43,908 nt of DNA from an uncultured bacterium. GTDB lineage: Bacteria; Planctomycetota; Phycisphaerae; Phycisphaerales; SM1A02. The stretch spans positions 1 through 43,908 of the forward strand of contig CAIWCL010000178.1 in NCBI GenBank assembly GCA_903911205.1. Reading direction: 5' to 3'. Each line of letters starts with the position of its first letter. Position 1 is the stretch's first letter. Position numbers and translations under genes: made by a program. Under the pieces are notes generated by a model, which did no database searches, was not told the origin of the DNA, and saw only the letters and a program-made list of their open reading frames with translations. This document shows positions 27,934 to 37,274 of the stretch, one piece after another.

Positions 27934-28130
27934 TTCGAAGTCGGGGTTCGAAGTCGGGGTTCGAAGTCGAGGTTCGAAGTCGGGGTTCGAAGTCGGGGTT
28001 CGAAGTCGGGGTTCGAAGTCGGGGTTCGAAGTCGAGGTTCGAAGTCGAGGTTCGAAGTCGAGGTTCGAAGTCGAGGTTCGAAGTCGAGGTTCGAAGTCGA
28101 GGTTCGAAGGTCGAGGTTCGAAGGTCGAGG
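27934..28130. repeat. 13-bp tandem repeat TTCGAAGTCG(G/A)GG, 13 units plus two 14-bp units
   Basis: TTCG at 27934 then every 13 bp to 28103, then 28117. Confidence 0.97.
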
Positions 28131-28206
28131 CACGCCGCGCGCTTGGAGACGACGCCGCCGAAGGCCGAAGACTGGTCAGCATGTCCATCGCACGACGTCC
28201 AACGCT

Positions 28207-29904
28207 TCAGACGATGGTCAAGAGGGTCTGCAGCGTTTCGTCGATCGTCGCGATGTACCGGGCGGCCGCCTGGAACTGCCGTTGGTACGACAGCATGTTG
28301 ATCGACTCTTCATCGATCGAGACACCGCTCGTCGCTTGCGACTGCGCATCGAGGCTTTCTCGGACGAGCCGCGTGCTTTCAGCCTTGGTGTTGGCCGATT
28401 GCGTCCGGACGGCGAGATCCGTCGTGCTCGACTGCCAGAATCCACGAAGACTTCGGCCGCCAAGCGCGTCGACGGTCGCATCCTCGAGCCCCGCGATGTC
28501 AAGCGCGACAGCGTTCGAACCCGCAATGTGATTGCGACCGGTCGCGAGGAGACGCGGGTCGTTCGCGATCTGCGTGTTGATCTCGAGATTGCTCGCGTCG
28601 GAACCCGCAAAGAGCGCGTTCACGCCGAGTGCCGCAAGCGTGCCGGACGAGTCGTTCGAGAAACTGAATTCGTAGCCGCCCGCTGCATCGAGTCGGAGCG
28701 CGCCATCCGGTGTGACCGATGCGCCGCCGGTGCCCGCAGGGAGCGCCGACGAGATCTGCGCCGAGAGCTGATTCAGCGACATCGTTTGCGGATCGACTGC
28801 GACGACAACCGTCGTGCGGAGCCCCGTCGCGACGTTCGTGACATGCATTTCGAACGAGCCGTTGCGAATGTCAAACGGGACGCCCGCCGCATCGGATGCG
28901 AGATTCGCACTCGCGCTCAGGACGCGATTGATACCTGTGAGCGTCGAGTAGCCACGCGTTCCCTGCCCTTGCGAGTGGATTCGGTTCACCTGAAACGCAA
29001 GTTCTCGCGCGAGCGTGTCGAGATCATTGATCGCGGGGTCCACCGTTTCCGTGCGTTGACGGAAGAGCGCTCCGATTTGCCCAGCATCTGGCTGCAGTGT
29101 CGTTCCATCTACTTTTACACGCAGTGAAACCGTTGTTCCGTTGGCCGAAGCGTCGGTACGGAGTGTGATGCCGCGTGATTCGCCAGCGAGTACCACCGGA
29201 GTTGAGCCGACGAGGATGTCCAGCGCACCATTCGGCTGTTCGACGGTCGAGATTGGAATGAATTGCGCGACCTCGTTCACGAGTTCATCGCGGCGATCGC
29301 GCAACGCATTCGCATCGCTACCACCACCCTGCTCTGCGTCGACGATCTGACGATTGACTTCCGCGACTTGATCGAGCAATCCGTCGACCGTACGAACGGT
29401 CGCGCCGAGCGCGCGATCAATTTCAAGCCGAACATTCGCGTGTTCGTTGCGCAGTTCCTTCATGGAATTCGCAAGACCACTCGCTTGCTGGATGACGACC
29501 GTGCGCACCGCTTCATCGTTCGGGCTGTTCGCGAGTTCGCTGAAACTGTTGAAGAACGCGCTCAGTCGGCTCGAAAGATCTTGATCACTCAGTTCGTTCC
29601 GAATCGATTCGATCGCGTTCAAAAAGCGTTGGTCGATTTCAGCGGCGTTTTGATCGCTGATCGCTGCGCGGGTACGACCTTGCAGCGCCGTATCGACGGT
29701 CCGCACGATCCGCTGGAGTTGCACGCCAGTACCGACAAATCCAGCGCGGCCGATGTACTCGGGGCGCGCCGGCGAAAGTCTGGCAACCTGCCGGTGGTAA
29801 CCGGGCGTCGAAGCGTTCGCGAGGTTGTTTCCTGCGACCTGAATCGCCGTCTGGCTCGCGAGGATCGCGCTCTGTCCGATCTGAAGTGCGCCGTTGATCG
29901 ACAT
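28207..29904 (-). CDS. flgK: Flagellar hook-associated protein FlgK
   Basis: LASQTAIQVAGNNLANASTPGYHRQVARLSPARP; C-terminal GVSIDEESINMLSYQRQFQAAARYIATIDETLQTLLTIV. Confidence 0.95.
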   Translation of the reverse strand: MSINGALQIGQSAILASQTAIQVAGNNLANASTPGYHRQVARLSPARPEYIGRAGFVGTGVQLQRIVRTVDTALQGRTRAAISDQNAAEIDQRFLNAIESIRNELSDQDLSSRLSAFFNSFSELANSPNDEAVRTVVIQQASGLANSMKELRNEHANVRLEIDRALGATVRTVDGLLDQVAEVNRQIVDAEQGGGSDANALRDRRDELVNEVAQFIPISTVEQPNGALDILVGSTPVVLAGESRGITLRTDASANGTTVSLRVKVDGTTLQPDAGQIGALFRQRTETVDPAINDLDTLARELAFQVNRIHSQGQGTRGYSTLTGINRVLSASANLASDAAGVPFDIRNGSFEMHVTNVATGLRTTVVVAVDPQTMSLNQLSAQISSALPAGTGGASVTPDGALRLDAAGGYEFSFSNDSSGTLAALGVNALFAGSDASNLEINTQIANDPRLLATGRNHIAGSNAVALDIAGLEDATVDALGGRSLRGFWQSSTTDLAVRTQSANTKAESTRLVRESLDAQSQATSGVSIDEESINMLSYQRQFQAAARYIATIDETLQTLLTIV

Positions 29905-29917
29905 AGGTGACTCGCTT

Positions 29918-30460
29918 TCAGCTGCGGATATCGAGGCTCGACATCACGTTGGCGCCGACGGCGATGCGGCCGCCGCGGGAGTAAACGTTGGCGTGGGTGA
30001 GCGCCGAATGGACGCTCTGCAAAATGCCGGCCATATGAGCCGAGAGTCGCTCGGCGGCTTGACGAAGGACGGATGATTCGCGACGGACCGTTTCGAGTGC
30101 ATCTTTGAGTTCGCTGCGCGCAAGATCGACTTGCGCACGCGTTGGCTCGGGAAGGCGCACGGCGATTTCTACGAGCGTCGCATCAGGCGAGAGCGCCATA
30201 CGCGTCGCCAGCGCGCGCGCTTCCGCAACGCGTACACGATCAAGTTCGCACAAGCGAGCGAGAATGCGCGACTCCCCATCTGCCAGTTTGGTGAAGCGCG
30301 CAAGATCCGCAACGCGCACGGCTTCACGACGAGCGCGCACGAGCGTAAGGAGTTCCACGTACAGCGCGCGCGCATCGTGAAGGGCCGCAAGGAGTGCCGA
30401 CGCATCCACTCGGGTTGTATTCGGCTTTGGCGCGGTTGTTGGCTTCATGGCGGGCTGCAT
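29918..30460 (-). CDS. flgN: FlgN-like flagellar export chaperone
   Basis: Helical protein directly upstream of flgK; C-terminal VYSRGGRIAVGANVMSSLDIRS. Confidence 0.7.
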   Translation of the reverse strand: MQPAMKPTTAPKPNTTRVDASALLAALHDARALYVELLTLVRARREAVRVADLARFTKLADGESRILARLCELDRVRVAEARALATRMALSPDATLVEIAVRLPEPTRAQVDLARSELKDALETVRRESSVLRQAAERLSAHMAGILQSVHSALTHANVYSRGGRIAVGANVMSSLDIRS

Positions 30461-30537
30461 GGGAGTTCTTCAGGGCTCAGTTCAAGCGAATGTTGGGTTC
30501 AAACGTGTGAACGTTTCGAGTGGGAATGCCGCGCGAA

Positions 30538-30981
30538 TCAATGCACGAGCGTTGTGTCCTCTGAGAGAACGCGCGGCGAGAGACGACTGCTCGCGACGTC
30601 GCGAGCGGCTGCATTTGGATCCATCGCACGTTCGAAGCGGTCGGCGAGTCGATCGACGAGTTCAAAGTTCGACCCTTCGACGACCTTTCCTGAGAGTGCT
30701 GCGTCGAGAAGCGGGCGGAAACGTCGTTCACCGACACCTGGTTTGAACGGCCCTGCTGCGAGGGACCCTTCTTGCATCGCTGCGAAGACAGGCTTCACAA
30801 ACGCTTCCGTCACAAGGGTGCGCGCTGCCTCGAGGGCGAGACCACGCGGCGAACCTTCACGTGCTGCGTTGGCGAGCGCGAGATCAGGCGCGAGCGCTGT
30901 CGCAGATGCGGATCGAGATGATCCAGAGTTCGCCATCGCGCGATACGAAGCGTTCGAAAGATTGAGGGCTGCCACACTCAT
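30538..30981 (-). CDS. Rod-binding protein (FlgJ N-terminal domain)
   Basis: ALEAARTLVTEAFVKPVFAAMQEGSLA...FELVDRLADRFERAM; ATG overlaps flgI stop. Confidence 0.7.
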   Translation of the reverse strand: MSVAALNLSNASYRAMANSGSSRSASATALAPDLALANAAREGSPRGLALEAARTLVTEAFVKPVFAAMQEGSLAAGPFKPGVGERRFRPLLDAALSGKVVEGSNFELVDRLADRFERAMDPNAAARDVASSRLSPRVLSEDTTLVH

Positions 30982-32201
30982 TGGATTTCCCCCTTCAACG
31001 CGTTTTGCCGCTTGAGGGCGTAGATGATTGCGACCTGGGTTTCAAACGGAACATCGAGTTCGTTGAGCGCATCGATGAGCGTGCGCAACTTCATGCTCTG
31101 TCGTTGCGATTCGCCGGTCGCAACACCTGCCCAGGCAACGGTATCGGCGAGCGGTTGGTCGGCTGTTGGCTCGATCGGTGGCGTGATCGTCGTGATGCGG
31201 AGATTCGCTGCAGTGACCGCCGCTGGACGGAATTCCACGCGTTCATCCACGGTAATAACCTTGTTCGCGCGATCGATGATGACACGCGCTGGCGTGCGAA
31301 TCAGGTCACCCGGAACCTTGAACGTCATCATGCGCGCAACGAATCCGTACGGATCCTCACGCTCTTCGGGTGGAATGCGCACGCGAATCGTGCCCTGATC
31401 CTCGACCCGCGCAACGTCGCTGTAACTGGAGAGTGAGAACTCCTCATTCACAAGCTCCGCGATCGCGGCCGCGGTTGGCAAGCCCGCATACTGTGGCTGA
31501 AGCAACAGGGCGACCGTATCACCTTCGAACGGGGAAAGCGCGATGTCGCGCACCATGCGCGCACCGCCGCGGATCGTCGCCTTGGTCGGCATTTCCGGAT
31601 CGACTTCGACCACGCCATCCGCGGTCGCATACGGGATCCACTCCGCACGATTCGCCGGAACAACCGAACTCTTCAGGAAGCTTGTGAGAAGTTGTCCGCC
31701 TTCGAGGCTCGTCGCGGTACCGAGCGTGCCGATGGTGACATCGAATCGGTCGTCTGATCGCGCGCCTGTGGTTGGGATGTCAACGGAGATGAAGACGAGC
31801 GCGATGGACTTCGTCTTCGCGAGATTCCGCGCATCAGTCCGGATGTTTCCGACGTTCGCGAGCAATTGCGCGTACGGCTGGGCCGTAATCGTCGAGTCCT
31901 TCATGCTGTCGCCCGTCTTATTGAGGCCGTACACGAGCCCAACTCCGACGAGACGGTTTCCTTCGTACCCCTTCAATCGGACGTATTCCTGAAGGTCGCC
32001 CGCGCTTGCCGCGCGCGGAGAGGCGAGCACGGCGACGAGGATCGTGAAGCACACCGCCATCGCGCAGAGCGAACTCCGAACGCACGCAAAAAGTGCGCGG
32101 ATGAAATCGGCGGGATTCGCGCATCGGGCCGCGGATCCGACCGCGGGTACGGCAACGATTGCGTCTCGATGAGCGGAAGGCGTGGTTTGAGCGCGTTCCA
32201 T
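30978..32201 (-). CDS. flgI: Flagellar basal body P-ring protein FlgI
   Basis: LVGVGLVYGLNKTGDS, VDIPTTGARSDDRFDVTI, AAVTAANLRITTITPPIEP, DTVAWAGV, LRTLIDALNELDVP; AGGAGG upstream. Confidence 0.94.
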   Translation of the reverse strand: MERAQTTPSAHRDAIVAVPAVGSAARCANPADFIRALFACVRSSLCAMAVCFTILVAVLASPRAASAGDLQEYVRLKGYEGNRLVGVGLVYGLNKTGDSMKDSTITAQPYAQLLANVGNIRTDARNLAKTKSIALVFISVDIPTTGARSDDRFDVTIGTLGTATSLEGGQLLTSFLKSSVVPANRAEWIPYATADGVVEVDPEMPTKATIRGGARMVRDIALSPFEGDTVALLLQPQYAGLPTAAAIAELVNEEFSLSSYSDVARVEDQGTIRVRIPPEEREDPYGFVARMMTFKVPGDLIRTPARVIIDRANKVITVDERVEFRPAAVTAANLRITTITPPIEPTADQPLADTVAWAGVATGESQRQSMKLRTLIDALNELDVPFETQVAIIYALKRQNALKGEIQ

Positions 32202-32318
32202 AAGGTTGGACCTCCTGTCCGGGTCTCACAAGGCAAGCCCTGTTCCAGCGCTGTCGGGCAACGCGCTGCGCCACGCGGCCCGTCGGGCGTCGGCCCTGGG
32301 AGTACCCGGAACGCAACA

Positions 32319-32375
32319 GGCTCCAACCTCGCCTCGACCCGGCTCCAACCGCGGCCCGACCCGGCTCCAACCTGG
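32319..32375. repeat. 22-bp tandem repeat GGCTCCAACCKCGSCYCGACCC, about 2.6 copies
   Basis: Units 32319-32340, 32341-32362 and partial 32363-32375. Confidence 0.85.
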
Positions 32376-32463
32376 TACACCCTCCCGGGGCGCGTCTTCA
32401 GCGAAACCCCTGCGCATGACGCTTCGCTCGCCCGGTGATGTGAGGCGCGCCGATACTGGAGAG

Positions 32464-34740
32464 ATGCCGATCGCTACCCGGCCACTCTCCGCGTCCCCCC
32501 TCCCACTCTTTCTCGTTGGTCTCTTGGCGTTCACCGCGACGTTGGTCTGGCTGACCGGACTGACCGGCGCGTCAGGGGCCAACCTCTTGCTGCCCTTCCT
32601 CTCGGAGGCTTGGGCCAACGGATCGGTCGCTGCCCTTTGGTGGGCTGGTGCGATCGGTTTCGGTCTCCTGATCTCTCGGTGGGCTTGTAACGGCGCATCT
32701 GCGACTGTGAACGAGCCTTCAGCGCACAGTCGTGCCGCGCGAAACTGCACTTCGCTCGACACACTCGCGCTTGCGATACCCCTCGGACTCGCCGCGATGC
32801 TCGCGCTCGAGTCGCTCATCGCAACGCTCGGTGGGTTGACGGCGTGGCGTGGCGTGCTCGCGTGGCTTCTGCCACTCGCGGGCATGCTGATTGGTGTTCG
32901 AATGCTGCGCGATGCTCCACCCACGTCCGACAGCCCGTCTCCATCTGCCACCGCGAATCCCGTGCGCGTCGCGTTCATCGCGATCCACGCAGCGCTCGCG
33001 GCGCTCATCCTTGTCGCTGCAACCGCCGCACCCGGTTGGCTCTGGTCGAGTGAATTTGGCGGATACGACGCGCAGAGCTATCACCTGCCGCTCGCGATGG
33101 CGTGGACGCAGCTCGGCAGCGCCGTTGGCCCCGTCGAGGGCAACGTGTACTCCGCACTCCCGTCGTTTGTCGAAACGGTCTTCGCGCATCTCATGATCCT
33201 TCGTGGTGATCGGATCGCAGCGGCGATCGCATGCCAGTGGTGGGCAGCAATCGGAACGCTCTTCGGCGCGTACGTGGTTGCGAGACTCGCGCGCACCGTT
33301 TTCTGCGGGGTCTCTTGCGATTCGTCCGCGAAGGGCTCATCAAACCCAGCGATCGCATGGCTTGCATCTGCCACGTTCCTCGCGACTCCGTGGATCGTTG
33401 TGGTCGGAACGCTCGCCTACAACGACATCGTTCCAGTGATCGCACTCGCGGGAGGTTGGCTCCTGATTCGGGTCAATGCACGTGGAGAAAGTTCCGCGCG
33501 CGCGCTCGATTGGCGCAGTGCAGCCTGCCTTGCGCTCATTGCCGCGAGTGCGACGGGCGCCAAACCGACCGCATTCTTTTTCACCGTGATTCCCCTCGCC
33601 GCGATCGCGATCATCGAAACTTCTCCGCGCGTCTTCCGCTCTCTCCCACTCGCCACAGTCATCGGGCTTGCCATCCTCGCACCGTGGCTTGCACGAAACT
33701 GGCAGCACTATGAAAATCCAGTGTTTCCCTTTGCGACAGGGCTCTTCGGCCTCGGACCGTGGAGTGCTGAGCAGCACACAATCTTCGCTGCAGCGCATAG
33801 CCCAGATCGTTCGATCCTCGCGCGGGTTCCCCTTCTGTGGACCGAGTGGATTGGTTATGGCTTCTCAGAGTTGGGCGACGGCGGCGAGGAGTTGTTTCCA
33901 CAATGGAGCGCGGTACCACTGCTCGGCGTTCTCGGCCTTGCTTCGCTTCTCTTCAGAAGCACAACTGCGCGGACTGCGTGTGCTGGATTGGCGGCGATTG
34001 TCGTCACACTACTTGCCTGGTTCTTCTTGACCCACCTGAAGAGTCGCTTCCTTGTCACCACGGCTGTTCCGCTTTCACTCGGGGTGGCAGCGTTCGTCAC
34101 ACTCGTCGCCGGGCTCTTTGTGCGCCGCTCCGATCGTGAGAGCACACACGCGGTTCCCACGGCACTTGCCTTCATCAGCGCAGCACTTCTCGCCATTCCA
34201 CCCTTTGCGAACTACCTTCGCGAGCCGGCAAAGAACACCGGACAAGAAGGCGAGCGACTTCGTGCCCCGTCGCTCTCGATCGGTTCCATTCCCGTTCAAA
34301 CCGGTGAAGCCGTCGCGCGTCTCCTCGCGGATGCGGACGCCAAGGGTGACACAGCGATGCGCGCCGCGATCTTGCAGCAAGTCTCGTCACCCTTTGCCGT
34401 CAACTCTCTGCTTCCAGCGGATGCGCGCGTCGTTGGGGTTGGCTTCGCCACGCCGTTGTACATGCGTCGTCCGATCACGACGACCACGGTCTGGGATCGC
34501 GGGCCGATCGACATCGTCGCCGAACGAGCGCCTGACGCACCGGCCACGTGGGGTTCACTTTTGCGCCAACGCGGTTTCACGCATGCACTCGTCGATCCGA
34601 CGATGCTTGAGATTTGGGCGAAGCGCGGCTGGCTCAATCCACAACTCGCGCGGGCCGATTGGGTGGAGCCCTTCGGTCGCGCGAACCGCGTCATCTCACG
34701 AACCGTGGACGGCAAGGTGCTCTTCGAACTCGCGCCGTAA
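32464..34740 (+). CDS. Multi-pass membrane protein, probably glycosyltransferase family 39-like
   Basis: Many TM segments; WSSEFGGYDAQSYHLPLAMAW; class assigned from topology only. Confidence 0.55.
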   Translation: MPIATRPLSASPLPLFLVGLLAFTATLVWLTGLTGASGANLLLPFLSEAWANGSVAALWWAGAIGFGLLISRWACNGASATVNEPSAHSRAARNCTSLDTLALAIPLGLAAMLALESLIATLGGLTAWRGVLAWLLPLAGMLIGVRMLRDAPPTSDSPSPSATANPVRVAFIAIHAALAALILVAATAAPGWLWSSEFGGYDAQSYHLPLAMAWTQLGSAVGPVEGNVYSALPSFVETVFAHLMILRGDRIAAAIACQWWAAIGTLFGAYVVARLARTVFCGVSCDSSAKGSSNPAIAWLASATFLATPWIVVVGTLAYNDIVPVIALAGGWLLIRVNARGESSARALDWRSAACLALIAASATGAKPTAFFFTVIPLAAIAIIETSPRVFRSLPLATVIGLAILAPWLARNWQHYENPVFPFATGLFGLGPWSAEQHTIFAAAHSPDRSILARVPLLWTEWIGYGFSELGDGGEELFPQWSAVPLLGVLGLASLLFRSTTARTACAGLAAIVVTLLAWFFLTHLKSRFLVTTAVPLSLGVAAFVTLVAGLFVRRSDRESTHAVPTALAFISAALLAIPPFANYLREPAKNTGQEGERLRAPSLSIGSIPVQTGEAVARLLADADAKGDTAMRAAILQQVSSPFAVNSLLPADARVVGVGFATPLYMRRPITTTTVWDRGPIDIVAERAPDAPATWGSLLRQRGFTHALVDPTMLEIWAKRGWLNPQLARADWVEPFGRANRVISRTVDGKVLFELAP

Positions 34741-34821
34741 AGAAGCGTTGGGCGCAGGCAAGCGAGCGAACACAAGCGCGCGGTTTTGTGCAATTTCCGC
34801 GGGCGTGTGCGCCCACAGGCC

Positions 34822-36042
34822 TCACACGCCACGACGCGGCAAAGGTTGTGACCCAAACGCGGGTGCTGGCGGAATAGTTGGAACCGCTGGCGGATTTCCC
34901 GAACCCTGCGGCCCACCCTGAGCAGGTGCACCGTTTCTCGTCGCGGGCGCCCCTGGCTTCGGTGAAGTCTGGTCCTTCGAGGAACTCGGCGGCGGGGCTG
35001 TGCCCGTTTGTTTCGTCGCTCCCGTCCCTGGATCGACGGGCATCGAGGGAAGTTCTGCCGGAGGCGGTACCACAACAGGTGTAGAGCGCTTGAATTCAGC
35101 ACGGACACCCTCCGCGCCCTCGCGGCGCGCGGCATCCACCGCCTTCGCACGATCATCCTTCTCAATGAAGTATGCAAAGCCGAAAAGGAGCGCAAAGGCG
35201 AGGCTCGCTGCGCTTGTTCCCAAAAGCAAGGTGTTCCGTGACTCGAGTCGGCGCGCACGTTCGATCAATCCGCGATCAATCGGCGAAAGCGCACTCCGTG
35301 CGCCACCCTCCCGAACGCTGGATGAACTCGCCGTCGGCTGCGCAGTCACAGGCACTGCCACTGCGGACTTCGCCGATTCATCCGCAGCGCCGCGAACAAA
35401 GTCGGGCACAAACTCCGTCGATGTTGTTGCGGATGTCGTTGCGGATGTCGTTGCCGTTGCGGTGCCCACCTGCGCAGCAAAAATCGGCTGCGCGGTGATC
35501 ACGGGCGGCGCAACGCGCACCACGGTCCGCGCGGGCGAACGAACAGGGACGGAGCGCACGACAAGCAAGCCAGCATCGAGAACAAAGGCTCCAAGGTCGG
35601 GCTTCGCGTTGGCTGGCGGCGAAATTGGTTCGACCGCTGGAAGCCCGAAAAAATTCCGATCGGTGTCGATGGACACCGCCGCGCCGCACGAACGGCAGGT
35701 GGGCTCATCGGGCGCCATGGGCACTTGACATGCGTAACAACGACCGAAGAGATGAGCGAGCCCCGGCACACGACGCGCGAGCGTCCAAAGCTGACGCGTC
35801 GACGGTCCACGCACGATCGCGTCGCGACCGACCTCTCCATTCCGAATCGCGGCGCAAAGCGCCTCATAGCCGAAGCCCACAAAATGGGGCCGACGGGGAT
35901 CACGGACAAACCATGCACCCATCTCGTTCTGGGTTGCATGCAAACTCCAGATATCGAAAAGGCCTCCGCACGCGCGGCATTGCGAAGACGGCACTTGTCG
36001 GTCGCCGCAGTATGGACAGAGGATCGCTCGAGTGTCAGACAT
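34822..36042 (-). CDS. Zinc-ribbon, single-TM protein with Pro-rich C-terminus
   Basis: CPYCGDRQVPSSQCRACG and CYACQVPMAPDEPTCRSCG; TM TLLLGTSAASLAFALLFGFAYFI. Confidence 0.7.
   Translation of the reverse strand: MSDTRAILCPYCGDRQVPSSQCRACGGLFDIWSLHATQNEMGAWFVRDPRRPHFVGFGYEALCAAIRNGEVGRDAIVRGPSTRQLWTLARRVPGLAHLFGRCYACQVPMAPDEPTCRSCGAAVSIDTDRNFFGLPAVEPISPPANAKPDLGAFVLDAGLLVVRSVPVRSPARTVVRVAPPVITAQPIFAAQVGTATATTSATTSATTSTEFVPDFVRGAADESAKSAVAVPVTAQPTASSSSVREGGARSALSPIDRGLIERARRLESRNTLLLGTSAASLAFALLFGFAYFIEKDDRAKAVDAARREGAEGVRAEFKRSTPVVVPPPAELPSMPVDPGTGATKQTGTAPPPSSSKDQTSPKPGAPATRNGAPAQGGPQGSGNPPAVPTIPPAPAFGSQPLPRRGV
35420..35462. repeat. 12-bp tandem repeat GTTGCGGATGTC inside the zinc-ribbon gene (peptide TTSA)
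   Basis: Peptide ATATTSATTSATTST. Confidence 0.85.
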
Positions 36043-36145
36043 GTCGTCCAGGGTGTGAGGTGAAGGTTGCGCGGCCGACGCAGCTCCTTCGGTCCCGCGG
36101 TACAGTCGCGGCGTTCCAAGATACGCACGCCCGCGCCTTTCGTAG

Positions 36146-37237
36146 GTGACGTCTATGCCGACTTCACGAGAATTCCTCGCTTCCCCCGCGTGCTCCGCTG
36201 CATCGCGCTCCTCCGCGACGGACACCCTCGCGACCTCCACCCCCGCGACCTACACCCTCGCGACCTCCACCCTCGCGACCTACGCACTCGTGAGCCTGCT
36301 CGCCGCGAGCGTCGGCTGTGCCGGATCGGGAAGTGGCTCGATGGGCGCGATGGCGCCGACCATCGCCTCCACGGCAGTTCCCGCACAGTCGGAGACCGCG
36401 ACCAACCGCAGCAACACCGAGCAATCCTCGCTCGTCGCAATGCTCGATGGGCAAGCCATCGAGTGGTCCGAACTGCGAACTCCGATCGCCGAACTTGCGG
36501 GACAGCAAGTGCTGCGCGACGCGGTGCTGGACATCCGGCTCATGCGACAACTTCGCGAACGAAGTCTCGTGATCGACGCCGATGCGATCACGCGCGAGGA
36601 GTCGCTCCTCCTCGAGACACTCTCTCCAAACCGTGAGCGCGCCGTTGAACTGCTCGGCGCGATTCGGCTGCGGCAAGGCCTCGGGCCCACACGCTTCGCC
36701 GCGCTCCTGCGACGAAATGCGGGGTTGCGCGCGCTCATCGCACGCGATGTGCGCGTCGATGAGACTGGCATCGCCAATGCATTTGACATGCTGCACGGCA
36801 CAAAGCGTGTCGCACGACTCGCGGTGCTGACGTCGCTCCCAGACGCAGAACGATTCATCAACGATGTGAAGGCAGGACGGCCATTTGTCGACCTCGCCGT
36901 CGAACGATCCCTCGACGAGGGTGCCGCACGCGGCGGACTCCTTGCCCCCATCGCGCGACGCGATCCGAGTTACCCCGAGGGCCTCCGCGCCGCGCTCTAT
37001 GCAACCGCGATCGGCGGAATATCCGCACCAGTCCTCGACAACGGCCGGTTCTTTGTGGTCACCGTACTTGAGGAGCGCCCGGGCGATGGAACCACGCTCG
37101 AGGCATCTCGTTCTCGCTGTGAAGAGGTCGTTCGACGGAGCCAAGAGAGGCTGCTGATGGATGCACTCGCGCGCGAACTCTCCGCACTCGAGGGCGTCAC
37201 GATCTTTGATCGCGGTTTTGACCCGCCAATCAAGTGA
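36146..37237 (+). CDS. Parvulin/SurA-like peptidylprolyl isomerase, predicted lipoprotein
   Basis: Lipobox LLAASVGC; VDLAVERSLDEGAARGGLLAPIARRD...GGISAPVLDNGRFFVVTVLEERPG. Confidence 0.7.
   Translation: MTSMPTSREFLASPACSAASRSSATDTLATSTPATYTLATSTLATYALVSLLAASVGCAGSGSGSMGAMAPTIASTAVPAQSETATNRSNTEQSSLVAMLDGQAIEWSELRTPIAELAGQQVLRDAVLDIRLMRQLRERSLVIDADAITREESLLLETLSPNRERAVELLGAIRLRQGLGPTRFAALLRRNAGLRALIARDVRVDETGIANAFDMLHGTKRVARLAVLTSLPDAERFINDVKAGRPFVDLAVERSLDEGAARGGLLAPIARRDPSYPEGLRAALYATAIGGISAPVLDNGRFFVVTVLEERPGDGTTLEASRSRCEEVVRRSQERLLMDALARELSALEGVTIFDRGFDPPIK
36221..36295. repeat. 15-bp tandem repeat in the signal-peptide region (pentapeptide [SY]TLAT)
   Basis: DTLAT STPAT YTLAT STLAT YALVS. 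Confidence 0.93.
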
Positions 37238-37274
37238 ACGCTCGAACGCACTCCTCCCACGCAGTACACCAACC

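Noticed and set aside
25252-28130. Transposon explanation for the cassette between flgK and flgL
   Set aside because: No transposase or integrase, no terminal inverted repeats and no obvious target duplication were seen.
26469-28301. 610-aa plus-strand ORF with peptide repeats such as RSRGSKSGFEVGV
   Set aside because: Antisense to the PEP-CTERM-like gene and flgK end; the peptide repeats come from the 13-bp DNA array, which reads open in several frames.
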